Positions 51,263 through 60,539 of a stretch of DNA of 64,000 bases are shown here, in pieces. The first letter of the stretch is position 1. The number at the start of each line of letters is the position of its first letter. This stretch comes from Caenispirillum bisanense (GTDB lineage Bacteria > Pseudomonadota > Alphaproteobacteria > Rhodospirillales > Rhodospirillaceae): contig NZ_OCNJ01000003.1 of NCBI RefSeq assembly GCF_900230255.1, forward strand, positions 356,822-420,821, given 5' to 3'. The position numbers and the translations under genes are program-made. The notes beneath the pieces were generated by a model. The model was not told where the DNA came from, ran no database searches, and saw only the letters and a list, made by a program, of their open reading frames with translations.

Positions 51263-53677
51263 ATGACCACCACCACCGCCGCCGGGCCCGGCGCCAGCGT
51301 CGCGCTGCCCATCCGGGGCATGACCTGCGCCGCCTGTTCCACCCGGCTTGAGCGCGTGCTGAGCAAGGCGCCGGGCGTCGCCGAGGCGCGCGTGTCGCTG
51401 GCCGCCGAGCGGGCCGACGTGCGCTACGATCCCGCCGCCACCGGCGTCGCCGCCATCGCCGAGGCCGTCGCCAAGGCCGGATTCGCCGTGCCTGCCGCCG
51501 AGGTCGAGCTGGCGATTTCCGGCATGACCTGCGCCGCCTGCGCCACCCGCATCGAGAAGGTGCTGGCCCGCGTGCCGGGCGTGCAGACGGCCGCCGTCAA
51601 TCTGGCGACGGAGCGCGCCAAGATCACCCTGCTGGAAGGCGCCGCCTCCGTCGCCGATCTCGTGGCGGCGGTGGAGCGCGCCGGCTTCACTGCCGACCCC
51701 ACCACCGACAGCCGCGCCGCCGCCGAGGAGTCGGAGCGCAAGCGCGAGGCGGAGAACCGCCGCGAGCTGTGGATCCTGGGTGCGTCCATCCTGCTCACCC
51801 TGCCGCTGGTCGGCGGCATGGTGGCGGAACTGCTGGGCGGGTCCATGCTGCCCGGCTGGTGGCAGTTCGCCCTGGCGACGCCGGTGCAGTTCGTCATCGG
51901 CCGGCGCTTCTACGCCGGCGCCTGGAAGAGCCTGAAGGGCGGTGCCGGCAACATGGACGTGCTGGTCGCCATGGGCACCAGCGCCGCCTGGGGCCTGTCC
52001 ACCTGGCGGGTCGCGGCAGGCGACGGGCACCACGGGCTCTACTTCGAGGCGGCGGCCGTCGTCATCACGCTCGTGCTCATGGGCAAGGTGCTGGAGGGCC
52101 GCGCCAAGCGCGGCGCCGCCTCGGCCATCCGCGCCCTCATGACCCTGCGCCCGGAAACGGCGCGGGTGGAGCGCGCCGGCGGCATCGTCGAGATCCCCGC
52201 CGAGCGCGTCGCCCACGACGACGTGGTGGTGGTCCGCCCCGGCGAGCGCCTGCCCGTCGACGGCGTCGTCATCGAGGGCCGCACCTCGGTGGACGAGAGC
52301 CTCATCACCGGCGAGAGCATGCCCGTCGCCAAGGAACCGGGCGACCCCGTCACCGGCGGCGCCATCAACGGCGAGGGTCTGATCCGCGTGCGCGCCACCG
52401 CCGTCGGTGCCGAGAGCACCCTGTCGCGCATCATCCGCATGGTGGAGAACGCCCAGGCGACCAAGGCGCCGGTGCAGAAGCTGGTGGACCGCATCTCGGC
52501 CGTCTTCGTGCCGGTGGTGGTGGTCATCGCCATCGGCACCTTCCTCGGCTGGTGGCTCATCGGCGGGTCGCCGGAGACCGCCTTCGTCGCCGCCGTGTCG
52601 GTGCTGGTCATCGCCTGCCCCTGCGCCCTCGGCCTCGCCACGCCGACCGCCATCATGGTGGCGACGGGCATGGCGGCGCGGCGCGGCATCCTCATCAAGG
52701 ACGCCGAGGCGCTGGAGCGCGCCCACGACGTGACCGCCGTCATCTTCGACAAGACCGGCACCCTCACCGAAGGCCGCCCGTCGCTGACCGACGTGGTCGC
52801 CGCCGCCGGCGCGACTGAGGACGAGGTGCTGCGCCTCGCCGCCGCCGCCCAGCAGGGTTCGGAACACCCGCTCGCCAAGGCCGTGCTCGGCGCCACCGGC
52901 GCCCGCAGCATGGCGCTGCCGGCCGTCGTCGACTTCCAGGGCCTCGCCGGGCGCGGGCTCGCCGCGATGGTGGAGGGGCGGGCGATCCTGCTCGGCTCGC
53001 CGCGCCTGATGCGCGAGCGCTCCGTCGAGACCGCCGCGCTGGAGGCCCGCGCCACAGCGCTGGAGGAACAGGGCCGCACCATCATGTGGCTCGCCGAGGC
53101 CGACGGCCGCCTGCTCGGCTTCCTCGCCGCCGCCGACACGGTGAAGGAGAGCGCGCGCGGTGCCGTCGCGGCCCTCAAGGCGGCCGGTGTGACGCCGGTG
53201 ATGCTGACGGGCGACAACCCCCGCGCGGCCCATGCGGTGGCGGCCGACCTCGGCATCGAGCGCGTCGTCGCCGAGGTGCTGCCGGAAGACAAGGCGGCCG
53301 AAGTCGCCCGCCTGCAGGCCGAGGGCCACACCGTCGCCATGGTGGGCGACGGGGTCAATGACGCCCCGGCGCTGGCCGCCGCCGACGTCGGCATCGCCAT
53401 GGGCACCGGCACCGACGTCGCCATGCACACCGCCGGCATCACCCTCATGCGCGGCGATCCCGGCCTGCTGCCCGATGCCCTCGGCCTGTCGCGCCGGGGC
53501 TACGCCAAGATCCGCCAGAACCTGTTCTGGGCCTTCGCCTACAACGTGGTGGCCCTGCCCATGGCGGCGCTCGGCATGCTGTCGCCGGTGATCGCCGGCG
53601 CCGCCATGGCATTCTCCAGCGTCAGCGTGGTGTCCAACTCGCTGCTGCTACGCCGCTGGAAGGGAGGCGTGCGATGA
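51263..53677 (+). CDS. copA: Copper-exporting P1B-type ATPase CopA
   Basis: CopA pumps Cu(I) out of the cytoplasm. The 804 residues begin with two heavy-metal-binding domains, both GMTCAAC (Cys22/25 and Cys90/93). Eight helices carry the metal site [13 protein letters not shown] (CPC). The ATPase motifs follow: TGESMPV in the actuator domain, DKTGTLTEG (phosphorylated Asp), [22 protein letters not shown] and [15 protein letters not shown]. YNxxxxP and MxxSS metal-site residues of copper pumps are represented by [13 protein letters not shown] and the [14 protein letters not shown] block. ATG at 51263 is used. The stop overlaps cueR (ATGA), which couples pump and sensor. Confidence 0.96.
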   Translation: MTTTTAAGPGASVALPIRGMTCAACSTRLERVLSKAPGVAEARVSLAAERADVRYDPAATGVAAIAEAVAKAGFAVPAAEVELAISGMTCAACATRIEKVLARVPGVQTAAVNLATERAKITLLEGAASVADLVAAVERAGFTADPTTDSRAAAEESERKREAENRRELWILGASILLTLPLVGGMVAELLGGSMLPGWWQFALATPVQFVIGRRFYAGAWKSLKGGAGNMDVLVAMGTSAAWGLSTWRVAAGDGHHGLYFEAAAVVITLVLMGKVLEGRAKRGAASAIRALMTLRPETARVERAGGIVEIPAERVAHDDVVVVRPGERLPVDGVVIEGRTSVDESLITGESMPVAKEPGDPVTGGAINGEGLIRVRATAVGAESTLSRIIRMVENAQATKAPVQKLVDRISAVFVPVVVVIAIGTFLGWWLIGGSPETAFVAAVSVLVIACPCALGLATPTAIMVATGMAARRGILIKDAEALERAHDVTAVIFDKTGTLTEGRPSLTDVVAAAGATEDEVLRLAAAAQQGSEHPLAKAVLGATGARSMALPAVVDFQGLAGRGLAAMVEGRAILLGSPRLMRERSVETAALEARATALEEQGRTIMWLAEADGRLLGFLAAADTVKESARGAVAALKAAGVTPVMLTGDNPRAAHAVAADLGIERVVAEVLPEDKAAEVARLQAEGHTVAMVGDGVNDAPALAAADVGIAMGTGTDVAMHTAGITLMRGDPGLLPDALGLSRRGYAKIRQNLFWAFAYNVVALPMAALGMLSPVIAGAAMAFSSVSVVSNSLLLRRWKGGVR

Positions 53678-54093
53678 ACATATCCCAGGCCGCGAAGAAG
53701 TCCGGCGTCCCGGCCAAGACCATCCGCTACTACGAGAGCATCGACCTGATCCCCGAGGCCGGACGCACCGCCAGCGGCTACCGCGTCTACACCGACAAGG
53801 ACGTGGAGCGGCTGCGCTTCATCCAGCACGCCCGCGGGCTCGGGTTCTCGGTGAAGGACGTGGGCGACCTGCTGGCGCTGTGGCAGGACCGCTCGCGCGC
53901 CTCCGCCGACGTGAAGGCGGTTGCGGCCAAGCGTGTGGAGGAGATCGACCGCAAGATCGCCGAGCTGCAGTCCATGCGCGACACCCTGAACCACCTCATG
54001 GACCGCTGCCACGGCGACGACCGGCCCGACTGCCCGATTCTGGAAAGTCTGGCCGACGCCGACGTGCCCGCAGCAGCCGGCGGCTGCCACTAA
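53674..54093 (+). CDS. cueR: Copper-responsive MerR-family regulator CueR
   Basis: CueR activates copper-export genes when Cu(I) is bound. The 139 residues have an N-terminal winged helix ([20 protein letters not shown], about residues 2-21), the dimerisation helix ([19 protein letters not shown]), and the metal loop Cys112-x7-Cys120 ([14 protein letters not shown]), the hallmark of monovalent-metal CueR. The C-terminal GGCH adds a further Cys. The start codon overlaps the copA stop, so the regulator is made with the pump. Matching operators lie before copA (51195) and copZ (55797). Confidence 0.95.
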   Translation: MNISQAAKKSGVPAKTIRYYESIDLIPEAGRTASGYRVYTDKDVERLRFIQHARGLGFSVKDVGDLLALWQDRSRASADVKAVAAKRVEEIDRKIAELQSMRDTLNHLMDRCHGDDRPDCPILESLADADVPAAAGGCH

Positions 54094-54221
54094 AGATCGC
54101 CGCCTATTGAAATTTTTAGGCGACTCTTCAAGGTGCTGCGGGAAGCTGCTAAGGTTGCGGCGCAAGGTCGGTCCAGCGCGACCGCCTTGCGTTCGCAACC
54201 TTCCCCCAGGACTCCCGTTTC

Positions 54222-55658
54222 GTGGCTGACACCCCCCGGTCCCGCTCGTCCTCGCGTTCCGCCACCGCGTCCGCCGCGGGCGGCGGCAGCCGGTCGTCCA
54301 AGGGGACCGGAACCCGCCGCGCCGCCGCCAAGCCGGCCGCGGGCAAGGGCACCAAGACCACCGCCGGCAAGCCGCGGCGGTCGAGCGGCGGCGGCTCGCG
54401 CACCGGGGCCAAGCGCCGCGGTGGCAAGGGCGGCGGCACTGCGGGCCGCATGCCGGGCCTGTCGCTGCGCACCCTCGTCCTGACGGCCGTCGCCGTCGCC
54501 CTGGTGGTGGTGGGTGCGGCCATCGGCGTCTCCATCGACAAGACCCTGCGCGAGGAGGAACGGGCCGAGGCCGCCGCCCGCCTCGCCGAGGAACGCGCCG
54601 CCGCGCCGCGCCCGGCGCCCAAGGTGACGGCCCCTTCCGCCGTCACTCCCGCGCCGGCCGAGCCGACTCCGGCGCCCGCCGCGGCACCCGCTCCGGTCGA
54701 AGCGTCGACGCCCGCCGTCACCTCGACCGAGGCGCTGGACTACGCCCACGCCAACTCCGGCTTCACGGAAGTCCCGCCGGCCCATTCGCCGGCGGTGTCC
54801 CCGCCCGCCGTCGTCACGCCGCGCACCAAGCCGCCGGTGCCCGCCGCCGCGCCGGCGCCGGAAACGCAGGTGGCCGCCCTGCCGGTGCCGCCGCGGGCGG
54901 TGTTCCAGCCGGCGCCCAAGGCCTTCGATGGCGAGGCGCCGTGGGTCAAGTACGCCGTGCCGTCGCCGGCGGCCAACGGCCGGCCCATGATCGCCATCGT
55001 CATCGACGACCTGGGCGTCGACAAGGCAGGCGCCAAAAAGATCGTCAGCCTGCCCGGGCCGCTCACCACCGCCTGGATGACCTATGCCGACAACGTCCGC
55101 GCCCAGGCCAAGGCGGCGCGGGCGGCGGGCCACGAACTCATCATCCACATGCCCATGGAGCCGCTCAACGGCGCCATCGACAGCGGCCCCGACGTGCTGA
55201 AGACCAGCATGACGCCCGAGCAGGTGCGCGCCCGCGTGCGCCACGGCTTCGAGCAGTTCGACGGCTACGTCGGCATCAACAACCACATGGGCAGCAAGTT
55301 CACCGCCGACAGCGAGGGCATGCGCGTCGTCATCGACGAGTTGCGGTCGCGCGGCCTGCTGTGGCTCGACAGCAAGACCTCCCCCAAGTCGGTGGGCGCC
55401 CGGCTGGCGGAACAGGCGGGCATCCCCTTCGCCGAGCGCCACATCTTCCTCGACAATACGGAAACCGTTTCCGCCATCCTCCACCAGCTGGCGGAAACGG
55501 AGAAGGTCGCCCGCAAGGTGGGTTACGCCATCGCCATCGGCCACCCGCACGACGCCACATACCGGGCGCTGAAGCAGTGGCTGCCGACGCTGGAGGACAA
55601 GGGCCTGGTGCTGGTGCCGCTGTCGGCCATCGTGCGCAAGCGCATGGGCCAGGGGTAG
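54222..55658 (+). CDS. Divergent polysaccharide deacetylase family protein (DUF610)
   Basis: A 478-residue membrane-anchored protein. The first ~70 residues are Ser/Lys/Arg-rich and disordered, followed by one helix (about 83-106, LRTLVLTAVAVALVVVGAAI). A Pro/Ala-rich periplasmic linker reaches about residue 240. The C-terminal domain starts at RPMIAIVIDDLGVDKAGAKK and has HELIIHMPMEPLNGAIDSGP, YVGINNHMGSKFTADSEGM and GYAIAIGHPHDATYRAL. These match the divergent deacetylase family (YibQ-like), with Asp and His in place for metal binding. The start is GTG at 54222. Substrate unknown; septal or outer-cell-wall glycans are typical guesses. It lies between the two copper genes but has no copper motif. 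Confidence 0.85.
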   Translation: MADTPRSRSSSRSATASAAGGGSRSSKGTGTRRAAAKPAAGKGTKTTAGKPRRSSGGGSRTGAKRRGGKGGGTAGRMPGLSLRTLVLTAVAVALVVVGAAIGVSIDKTLREEERAEAAARLAEERAAAPRPAPKVTAPSAVTPAPAEPTPAPAAAPAPVEASTPAVTSTEALDYAHANSGFTEVPPAHSPAVSPPAVVTPRTKPPVPAAAPAPETQVAALPVPPRAVFQPAPKAFDGEAPWVKYAVPSPAANGRPMIAIVIDDLGVDKAGAKKIVSLPGPLTTAWMTYADNVRAQAKAARAAGHELIIHMPMEPLNGAIDSGPDVLKTSMTPEQVRARVRHGFEQFDGYVGINNHMGSKFTADSEGMRVVIDELRSRGLLWLDSKTSPKSVGARLAEQAGIPFAERHIFLDNTETVSAILHQLAETEKVARKVGYAIAIGHPHDATYRALKQWLPTLEDKGLVLVPLSAIVRKRMGQG

Positions 55659-55660
55659 AG

Positions 55661-55690
55661 CGGTTTCCGATCGTACGAGATCGGAAGCCG
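55661..55690 (+). terminator. Hairpin after the deacetylase gene
   Basis: CGGTTTCCGATC and GATCGGAAGCCG form a 12-bp stem (one G-T pair, loop gtacga). No T tract follows, and the sequence resembles a dispersed alphaproteobacterial repeat. Confidence 0.5.
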
Positions 55691-55796
55691 CGGCCAGGGG
55701 CGCGACTGCGCCCCGCGCCGGTCAGGCGCGGGAGCCAGCGTGGCGCGTGAACGCAGCACTGGCGCGACGGCGACAGAGCGCAAACGGCTCCAGGGC

Positions 55797-55827
55797 TTGA
55801 CCTTCCAGTAGCGGGAAGGTGCACTCT
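55797..55827 (+). promoter_or_regulatory. CueR-type copper operator/promoter of copZ
   Basis: TTGACC at 55797-55802, a 19-bp spacer, and CACTCT at 55822-55827. The spacer contains the perfect dyad ACCTTCC-N7-GGAAGGT (55800-55820), the textbook CueR box. It is the second site, after 51195, with the same arrangement. Confidence 0.82.
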
Positions 55828-55858
55828 CGGCCCACAAGGTCAGCAGAGGAACCGACCC

Positions 55859-56062
55859 ATGAGCAAGAGCTATACCGTGAAGGGCATGACCTGCGGCGGC
55901 TGCGCCCGCTCCGTCGAGCAGGCGATCAAGGCGCAGAAGGGCGATGCCGTGGTCACCATCGACCTGTCGACCGCCCGCGTGACGGTCGAGAACGGCCCCG
56001 ACGACGTCGCCGTCGCCAAGGCGGTGGACGACGCCGGCTTCGAGTACGCCGGCCCGGCCTGA
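55859..56062 (+). CDS. copZ: Copper chaperone CopZ
   Basis: A 67-residue heavy-metal-associated domain protein that carries Cu(I) to CopA. The metal site is GMTCGGCARSVE with Cys12 and Cys15, preceded by SYTVKG. Small beta-strand and helix segments follow: VVTIDLSTARVTVENG, AVAKAVDDAGFEYA. ATG at 55859 has AGAGGAACC upstream. It has its own CueR-type promoter, so it is co-regulated with copA although 2 kb away. CopZ normally docks onto the N-terminal metal domains of CopA. Confidence 0.95.
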   Translation: MSKSYTVKGMTCGGCARSVEQAIKAQKGDAVVTIDLSTARVTVENGPDDVAVAKAVDDAGFEYAGPA

Positions 56063-56129
56063 CGCCCGTCCGGTGCCGCGACGAGGCCGCCGCTCCCGGC
56101 TGGGAGGGCGGCCTTTTCCGTGCCCGGGA

Positions 56130-57878
56130 TCAGGCGCTGCCGACGAGCTTGGCGCGCGGCAGGCGCACCAGGCGGCCGGGCAGGGGGATGTCCTTGGAAA
56201 AGGCGCTGCCGCCGATCTGGCCGATGCCGTGGTCGAGCGCCGCCCCGATCTCCTGCCGCTTGCGCAGGCCCCACACGAAGGTGCCCGAGGCGCCGCCGAG
56301 GCGGGCCTTTTCCTCCAGCGTCTTGAGGCCGGGGCCGAGCCGCTCGGGCTGGCGGTGGGCGGCCGGCACGCTGTCGAGGTCCGACCCCACCAGCACGCCC
56401 TTGATGCCGAAGACGGCGCGGCTCGGGTCGAACAGGTTGGTCCGCAGGGCGACCTCGCGCACGACCGGCCGCAGGGCCTGCACGGCGGCGAGCACGGTCG
56501 CGGGCTTGGTGCCGGCGGTGATGCCGACCAGTTCCACCCGCAGCGACAGCATGCGCTGGCTCTGTGTCGCGCCGGACAGGGCCTTCAGCACATCCGCGCG
56601 TCGCTCGCCGGCCAGCGACACGGCGTGCAGGGGCACCACCAGCACCGCCTTGGTGCCGGCCGCCGCCATGGCGATGAGCGCCTCGGCCGCCTTGGTGGCG
56701 ATGAGGGGATCGTGCAGCGACGCCGGCTCGCGCGTCTCGCCGGCGGGGATGGAGCCGCCGACCAGCACCGGGCGCAGCAGGAAGCAGTCCACCGCCTCCG
56801 TCGCCGCCGTCCAGCACGGCCGCAGGGACACCTGCACGCCGGCGGGCGCCTTGGCGGCTTCGTCCACCTCCGGCTCCGGTTCCTCGGGCGGCGGCGGCAG
56901 GGGCGCCGGCGTGTCGTCGGTCTTGTCCAGGCCGCCGCGCTTCAGATAGTCCTGCGGCGACAGGGTGGCGAGCAGGCCGCCGTGCATCTCCTCGAAGTGG
57001 CGACGCTCGGCCTCGCTCAACGGCTTGACGATGGGTTCCCACTTGGGCGTGCGTGCGGCCTCGCGGGCGGCGGCCAGGACCGGGTCCTCGGTTTCCGCCG
57101 GCTGTTCGTCGTAGTCGGCGCCGGCGCCCGAGGTGGCCCAGCTACGGCGGCTCGCCTCGCGGTCGGGCAGGGCGGCCTGGTGCCAGTGGCGGCGCTCCGG
57201 CTGGCCGAGGGCGGTGGGGTCGGTGGTCGGCAGCAGGCGCTGCGGCTTCTTCTCCGGCGGGCGGGTTTCCCAGAAGTGATGCGCTGCCTGCGAGTCGGGC
57301 GCCGCCGGCTCGACCGCCTGCCCGCCGGCGACCGCGGCGTGCAGCGCGTCCTCGTCGAGGCCGCCGTCGCCGCCGAGCAGCGCCTCGGGGTCGATCTCGG
57401 CGACGCGCACCAGCGCCTGCTTGCCGCCGAAGTTGGCGCCGGCGAGACGGCCGCCGATCTCCTCGGCCACCATGATGGCCCGGTTCTTCGCCTCGCCTTC
57501 CGACAGGCCGCGGAAGCCCAGCACGAACATGTCGGTGCCGCGCTGGGCGTAGGCATGGGCATGGCCGAGGCGCGAGCGCAGCACGCCCTCGGCGATGAGC
57601 ATGATGTTGCGCGACAGCTTCAGCCACTTGGCCGAGCCGATGGCTTCCTTGAATTCCACCAGTGAGATGATGTGCATCTTGCCGCCGAAGGCGCCGATGT
57701 CCTCCTTCAGGATGTCCTCGAGGGTCATCTCGGGTGGCTCGTCGTCGAAGGCGGAGGCCTGCTGCCCGTCGGCGGCGGGCGCGGCGGCATCGGCCGGGTC
57801 GTCCTCGACCAGGCGCTTGATGACGTCGGGCACCACCTTGTCGACGATGCGCGAAAGGAACCGGGGCGGCTTGGCCAT
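56130..57878 (-). CDS. Protein with probable degenerate GGDEF and EAL halves
   Basis: A 582-residue soluble protein that I cannot place in a named family. An N-terminal region (about residues 55-160) follows the GGDEF domain order: MHIISLVEFKEAIGS, then YAQRGTDMFVLGFRGLSEGE, with RGTDM where GGDEF would be. A long Pro/Glu/Ala-rich linker spans about 190-350. The C-terminal ~220 residues (SLRVELVGITAG, then VREVALRTNLFDPSRAVFGI, then RKRQEIGAALDHGIGQIGGSAFSKDI) resemble an EAL domain without the EAL glutamate. Both catalytic centres appear lost, so it would be a c-di-GMP-binding or scaffold protein at most. ATG at 57878 has AAGGTC upstream. A match to a known family could change this. Confidence 0.55.
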   Translation of the reverse strand: MAKPPRFLSRIVDKVVPDVIKRLVEDDPADAAAPAADGQQASAFDDEPPEMTLEDILKEDIGAFGGKMHIISLVEFKEAIGSAKWLKLSRNIMLIAEGVLRSRLGHAHAYAQRGTDMFVLGFRGLSEGEAKNRAIMVAEEIGGRLAGANFGGKQALVRVAEIDPEALLGGDGGLDEDALHAAVAGGQAVEPAAPDSQAAHHFWETRPPEKKPQRLLPTTDPTALGQPERRHWHQAALPDREASRRSWATSGAGADYDEQPAETEDPVLAAAREAARTPKWEPIVKPLSEAERRHFEEMHGGLLATLSPQDYLKRGGLDKTDDTPAPLPPPPEEPEPEVDEAAKAPAGVQVSLRPCWTAATEAVDCFLLRPVLVGGSIPAGETREPASLHDPLIATKAAEALIAMAAAGTKAVLVVPLHAVSLAGERRADVLKALSGATQSQRMLSLRVELVGITAGTKPATVLAAVQALRPVVREVALRTNLFDPSRAVFGIKGVLVGSDLDSVPAAHRQPERLGPGLKTLEEKARLGGASGTFVWGLRKRQEIGAALDHGIGQIGGSAFSKDIPLPGRLVRLPRAKLVGSA

Positions 57879-57899
57879 GACCTTGTTTTCCAAGAGGAA

Positions 57900-57928
57900 A
57901 CGGCGCGGACCATGGGGGTCCGCGCCGT
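57900..57928 (-). terminator. Terminator of the chemoreceptor gene
   Basis: ACGGCGCGGAC pairs with GTCCGCGCCGT around a short loop. On the minus strand TTTCC follows. Confidence 0.65.
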
Positions 57929-57981
57929 CGCTACTCTAGCGCCTGACGGGTGCCGCGGGCAACCGCCGCGCGCCGTCCGGT

Positions 57982-59661
57982 TCAGGCGGCCTTGATGGCG
58001 TCGAGGAAGGTCTCGACCTCGCGGCGCAGGGTGTCGGCTTCGGTTTCCAGTTCGTGGGCGGCGGAGCTGACGGCGCCGGCGGCCGACTTGGTCTCTTCCG
58101 TCGCTTCCGAGACGGCGGCGATGCTCTCCGTCACTTCCTGGCTGCCGCGGGCGGCTTCCTGGACGTTGCGGCTGATCTCGCCGGTCGCGGCCCCCTGTTC
58201 CTCGACGGCGGCGGCGATGGCGGCGGCGATCTCGTTGATCTCGACGATGGTGCCGCTGATGCCTTCGATGGCCTTCACGGCCTCGCTGGTGGTCTGCTGC
58301 ACGGCGCCGATCTGGCCGGCGATCTCGTCGGTCGCCCGCGCCGTCTGGTTGGCGAGCGACTTCACCTCGTTGGCGACGACCGCGAAGCCCTTGCCGGCCT
58401 CACCGGCGCGCGCCGCTTCGATGGTGGCGTTCAGGGCCAGCAGGTTGGTCTGCTCGGCGATGTCGGTGATGAGCTTCACCACCTCGCCGATCTTGCCGGC
58501 GGCCTCGGCCAGGCCGCGGACGATGCCGTCGGTGCGGCGGGCTTCTTCCACCGCTTCGGCGGCGATCTGCGACGAGCGCGACACCTGACGGGTGATTTCC
58601 TGGATGGACGCCGACAGCTCTTCGGCCGCCGTCGCCACCGTCTGCACGTTGGCCGAGGCCTGTTCCGACGCCGAGGCGACGCGGGTGGAGCGCTCGGCGG
58701 TATGGGCCGCGCCGGTGTCGAGGCTGGAGGCGGCGCTGCGCAGGCTCTCGATGGAGCCTTCCACGGTGCCCATCAGGCGAATGACCGTCTGGTCGAAGCG
58801 GGCGGTCAGCTTGGCCACCTGCTCCTGGCGGGCGATCTTCTGCTCGGCCTCGGCGGCGCGGGCGGCGGTCAGGCGGTCCTGCTCGATGGCGGCGTCCTTG
58901 AACACCTGCAGGGCGCGGGCGAGGTCGCCCAGCTCGTTCTGCTCGTCGGCATAGGCGACGGTGATGGCGCGGTCGCCGGCGGCGAGCGCCCGCATGCCGC
59001 CGGTCAGCGCACCGATGGGGCCGGTGAGGGAGCGGCTGATCCACAGCGCGATGCCGACCACGATGCCGAGCATCACCAGCGCGATGGCGATGTACGGGCC
59101 GGCCACGCCCCAGAACTTGGCGTCGATGGTGTCGACGTAGATGCCGGTGCCGATGAACAGCTTCCACTCGGGGATCTCGATGGCGAAGCCGATCTTCGGC
59201 GCGTTGCCGCCGATGCTCGGCTTCGGCCAGATGTAGTCGACCACGGCTTCGCCGGTCTTGTCGGCCTGCCCGATCATCTCGCGCACGATGAAGGTGCCGT
59301 TCGGGTCTTTCAGGTCGATGAGCTCCTTGCCCACCATTTCCTTCTTCAGCGCGTGCATCTGGAACACGCCCTTGCGGTCGAAGGCGTAGAAGTAGCCGTC
59401 GTCGCCGAAGCGGTAGGTGGCGAGCGAGGCCAGCGCCTGGCTCTTGGCCTCTTCGGGCGTCATTTCGCCGGCCTTGCCGCGCGCGATGTAGTCGTCGACC
59501 AGCGAGCGGGCGGCCTGGGTCACCTGGCGCAGGCCGTTGGTCTCCTGCTCCACCAGCGAGCTGCGCAGCTGCCACAGGCCGTAGCCCATGAGCAGCGTCA
59601 TGCCGACGGCCACGGTCGCCACGATCAGCCAGAACCGGGTCATGATACGGAACGTCTTCAC
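57982..59661 (-). CDS. Methyl-accepting chemotaxis protein with a single Cache domain
   Basis: A 559-residue transducer. TM1 is about residues 9-28 ([20 protein letters not shown]), the periplasmic sCache_2-type sensor about 33-190 ([19 protein letters not shown], then [19 protein letters not shown]), TM2 about 197-217. A HAMP domain ([20 protein letters not shown]) follows, then the signalling domain with the conserved tip [20 protein letters not shown] and [20 protein letters not shown]. The Cache ligand is unknown; sCache_2 sensors often bind carboxylates. GTG at 59661 has GGAAGGGAA nine bases upstream; a shorter ATG start at 59643 is possible. No che gene is adjacent. Confidence 0.93.
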   Translation of the reverse strand: MKTFRIMTRFWLIVATVAVGMTLLMGYGLWQLRSSLVEQETNGLRQVTQAARSLVDDYIARGKAGEMTPEEAKSQALASLATYRFGDDGYFYAFDRKGVFQMHALKKEMVGKELIDLKDPNGTFIVREMIGQADKTGEAVVDYIWPKPSIGGNAPKIGFAIEIPEWKLFIGTGIYVDTIDAKFWGVAGPYIAIALVMLGIVVGIALWISRSLTGPIGALTGGMRALAAGDRAITVAYADEQNELGDLARALQVFKDAAIEQDRLTAARAAEAEQKIARQEQVAKLTARFDQTVIRLMGTVEGSIESLRSAASSLDTGAAHTAERSTRVASASEQASANVQTVATAAEELSASIQEITRQVSRSSQIAAEAVEEARRTDGIVRGLAEAAGKIGEVVKLITDIAEQTNLLALNATIEAARAGEAGKGFAVVANEVKSLANQTARATDEIAGQIGAVQQTTSEAVKAIEGISGTIVEINEIAAAIAAAVEEQGAATGEISRNVQEAARGSQEVTESIAAVSEATEETKSAAGAVSSAAHELETEADTLRREVETFLDAIKAA

Positions 59662-59822
59662 GCTGAAAATTCCCTTCCCCAAACCCTCGCGAGCCCCGCC
59701 ATGGCTGGCGGCAGGCAGGCGAGGCCAATCCTTCGTCATGGGATACGACAATAGGCGTATTCCCATCAAGCTGAAGGGTGATTTCGTATATCCGCGGTGT
59801 AATTCAGCGTTCGATAATACGA

Positions 59823-60539
59823 TCAGCCGAACTTGTCGCGACAGAACAACCGGAAGTCGCCGTTGGGCTCGGGCTCGATGAACAGGCACACGGCGGTGAC
59901 GTGCAGCGGCTTGCCGAGGCAGTCGCGGAACTCGTCGGCCAGGGCCGCCATGACCGCGTGCCGCTCGTCCTCGTCCGGCAGCGGCCCGCCGAGCGTCATG
60001 TGGAAGCGGTAGTCCTCGAAGACGTAAGGGTAGCCCCAGTGCTTCAGGTGGTCGAGCTGGCGCGGCGTCAGGCGGGTGTTGCGGGCCTTGCGGCGGGCGA
60101 TCTCCTCGGCCGAGGGGGCGGCGCGGAACAGGTCGAAGGCGCGCACGCAGTCGTCCGCCAGGCGGTCGAGCGCCGCGCAGGGCTCTTCCGGCACCAGGGC
60201 GGGAAAGCCGAGGCTGGAGGTCAGCACCAGGCTCGGCACCGTGAAGGGATGGCGGACCAGGGTGAACTCCCGCAAGGACCGGCGCAGTTCGGTCGGGTCG
60301 CGCCCCTCCGCCAGGCGGAAGGGCGCTTTCAGCGTCGCATGGAAGCCGTAGCGCCGGGCGTCGGCCGTGATCTCGCGCAGCCGGTCCGGGCTGACGCCCT
60401 CCACCCGCGGCTGCTCGACGGGCGCGCCGGTGCGGCAGTCACGGCCGAGCCAGCGGCGCGCGATCTGCGCCAGCGGCTCGTCCGGCGACGGCGCGAAGTA
60501 GAGGGCGTAACGCCAGGCGGAAAGCTCCGTATGCTCCAT
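59823..60539 (-). CDS. DUF1045 protein of the phosphonate operon (2H phosphoesterase-like)
   Basis: A 238-residue protein matching the DUF1045 family that is found in C-P lyase operons. Two HxT-type motifs, FHATLKAPF (about residue 87) and FHMTLGGPL (about 180), place it in the 2H phosphoesterase superfamily, which hydrolyses cyclic phosphodiesters. In C-P lyase pathways a ribose cyclic-phosphate intermediate needs opening, and this gene is a candidate for that step; that role is inference. ATG overlaps the phnM stop by one base (TGATG), so it is the last gene of the operon. Confidence 0.88.
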   Translation of the reverse strand: MEHTELSAWRYALYFAPSPDEPLAQIARRWLGRDCRTGAPVEQPRVEGVSPDRLREITADARRYGFHATLKAPFRLAEGRDPTELRRSLREFTLVRHPFTVPSLVLTSSLGFPALVPEEPCAALDRLADDCVRAFDLFRAAPSAEEIARRKARNTRLTPRQLDHLKHWGYPYVFEDYRFHMTLGGPLPDEDERHAVMAALADEFRDCLGKPLHVTAVCLFIEPEPNGDFRLFCRDKFG

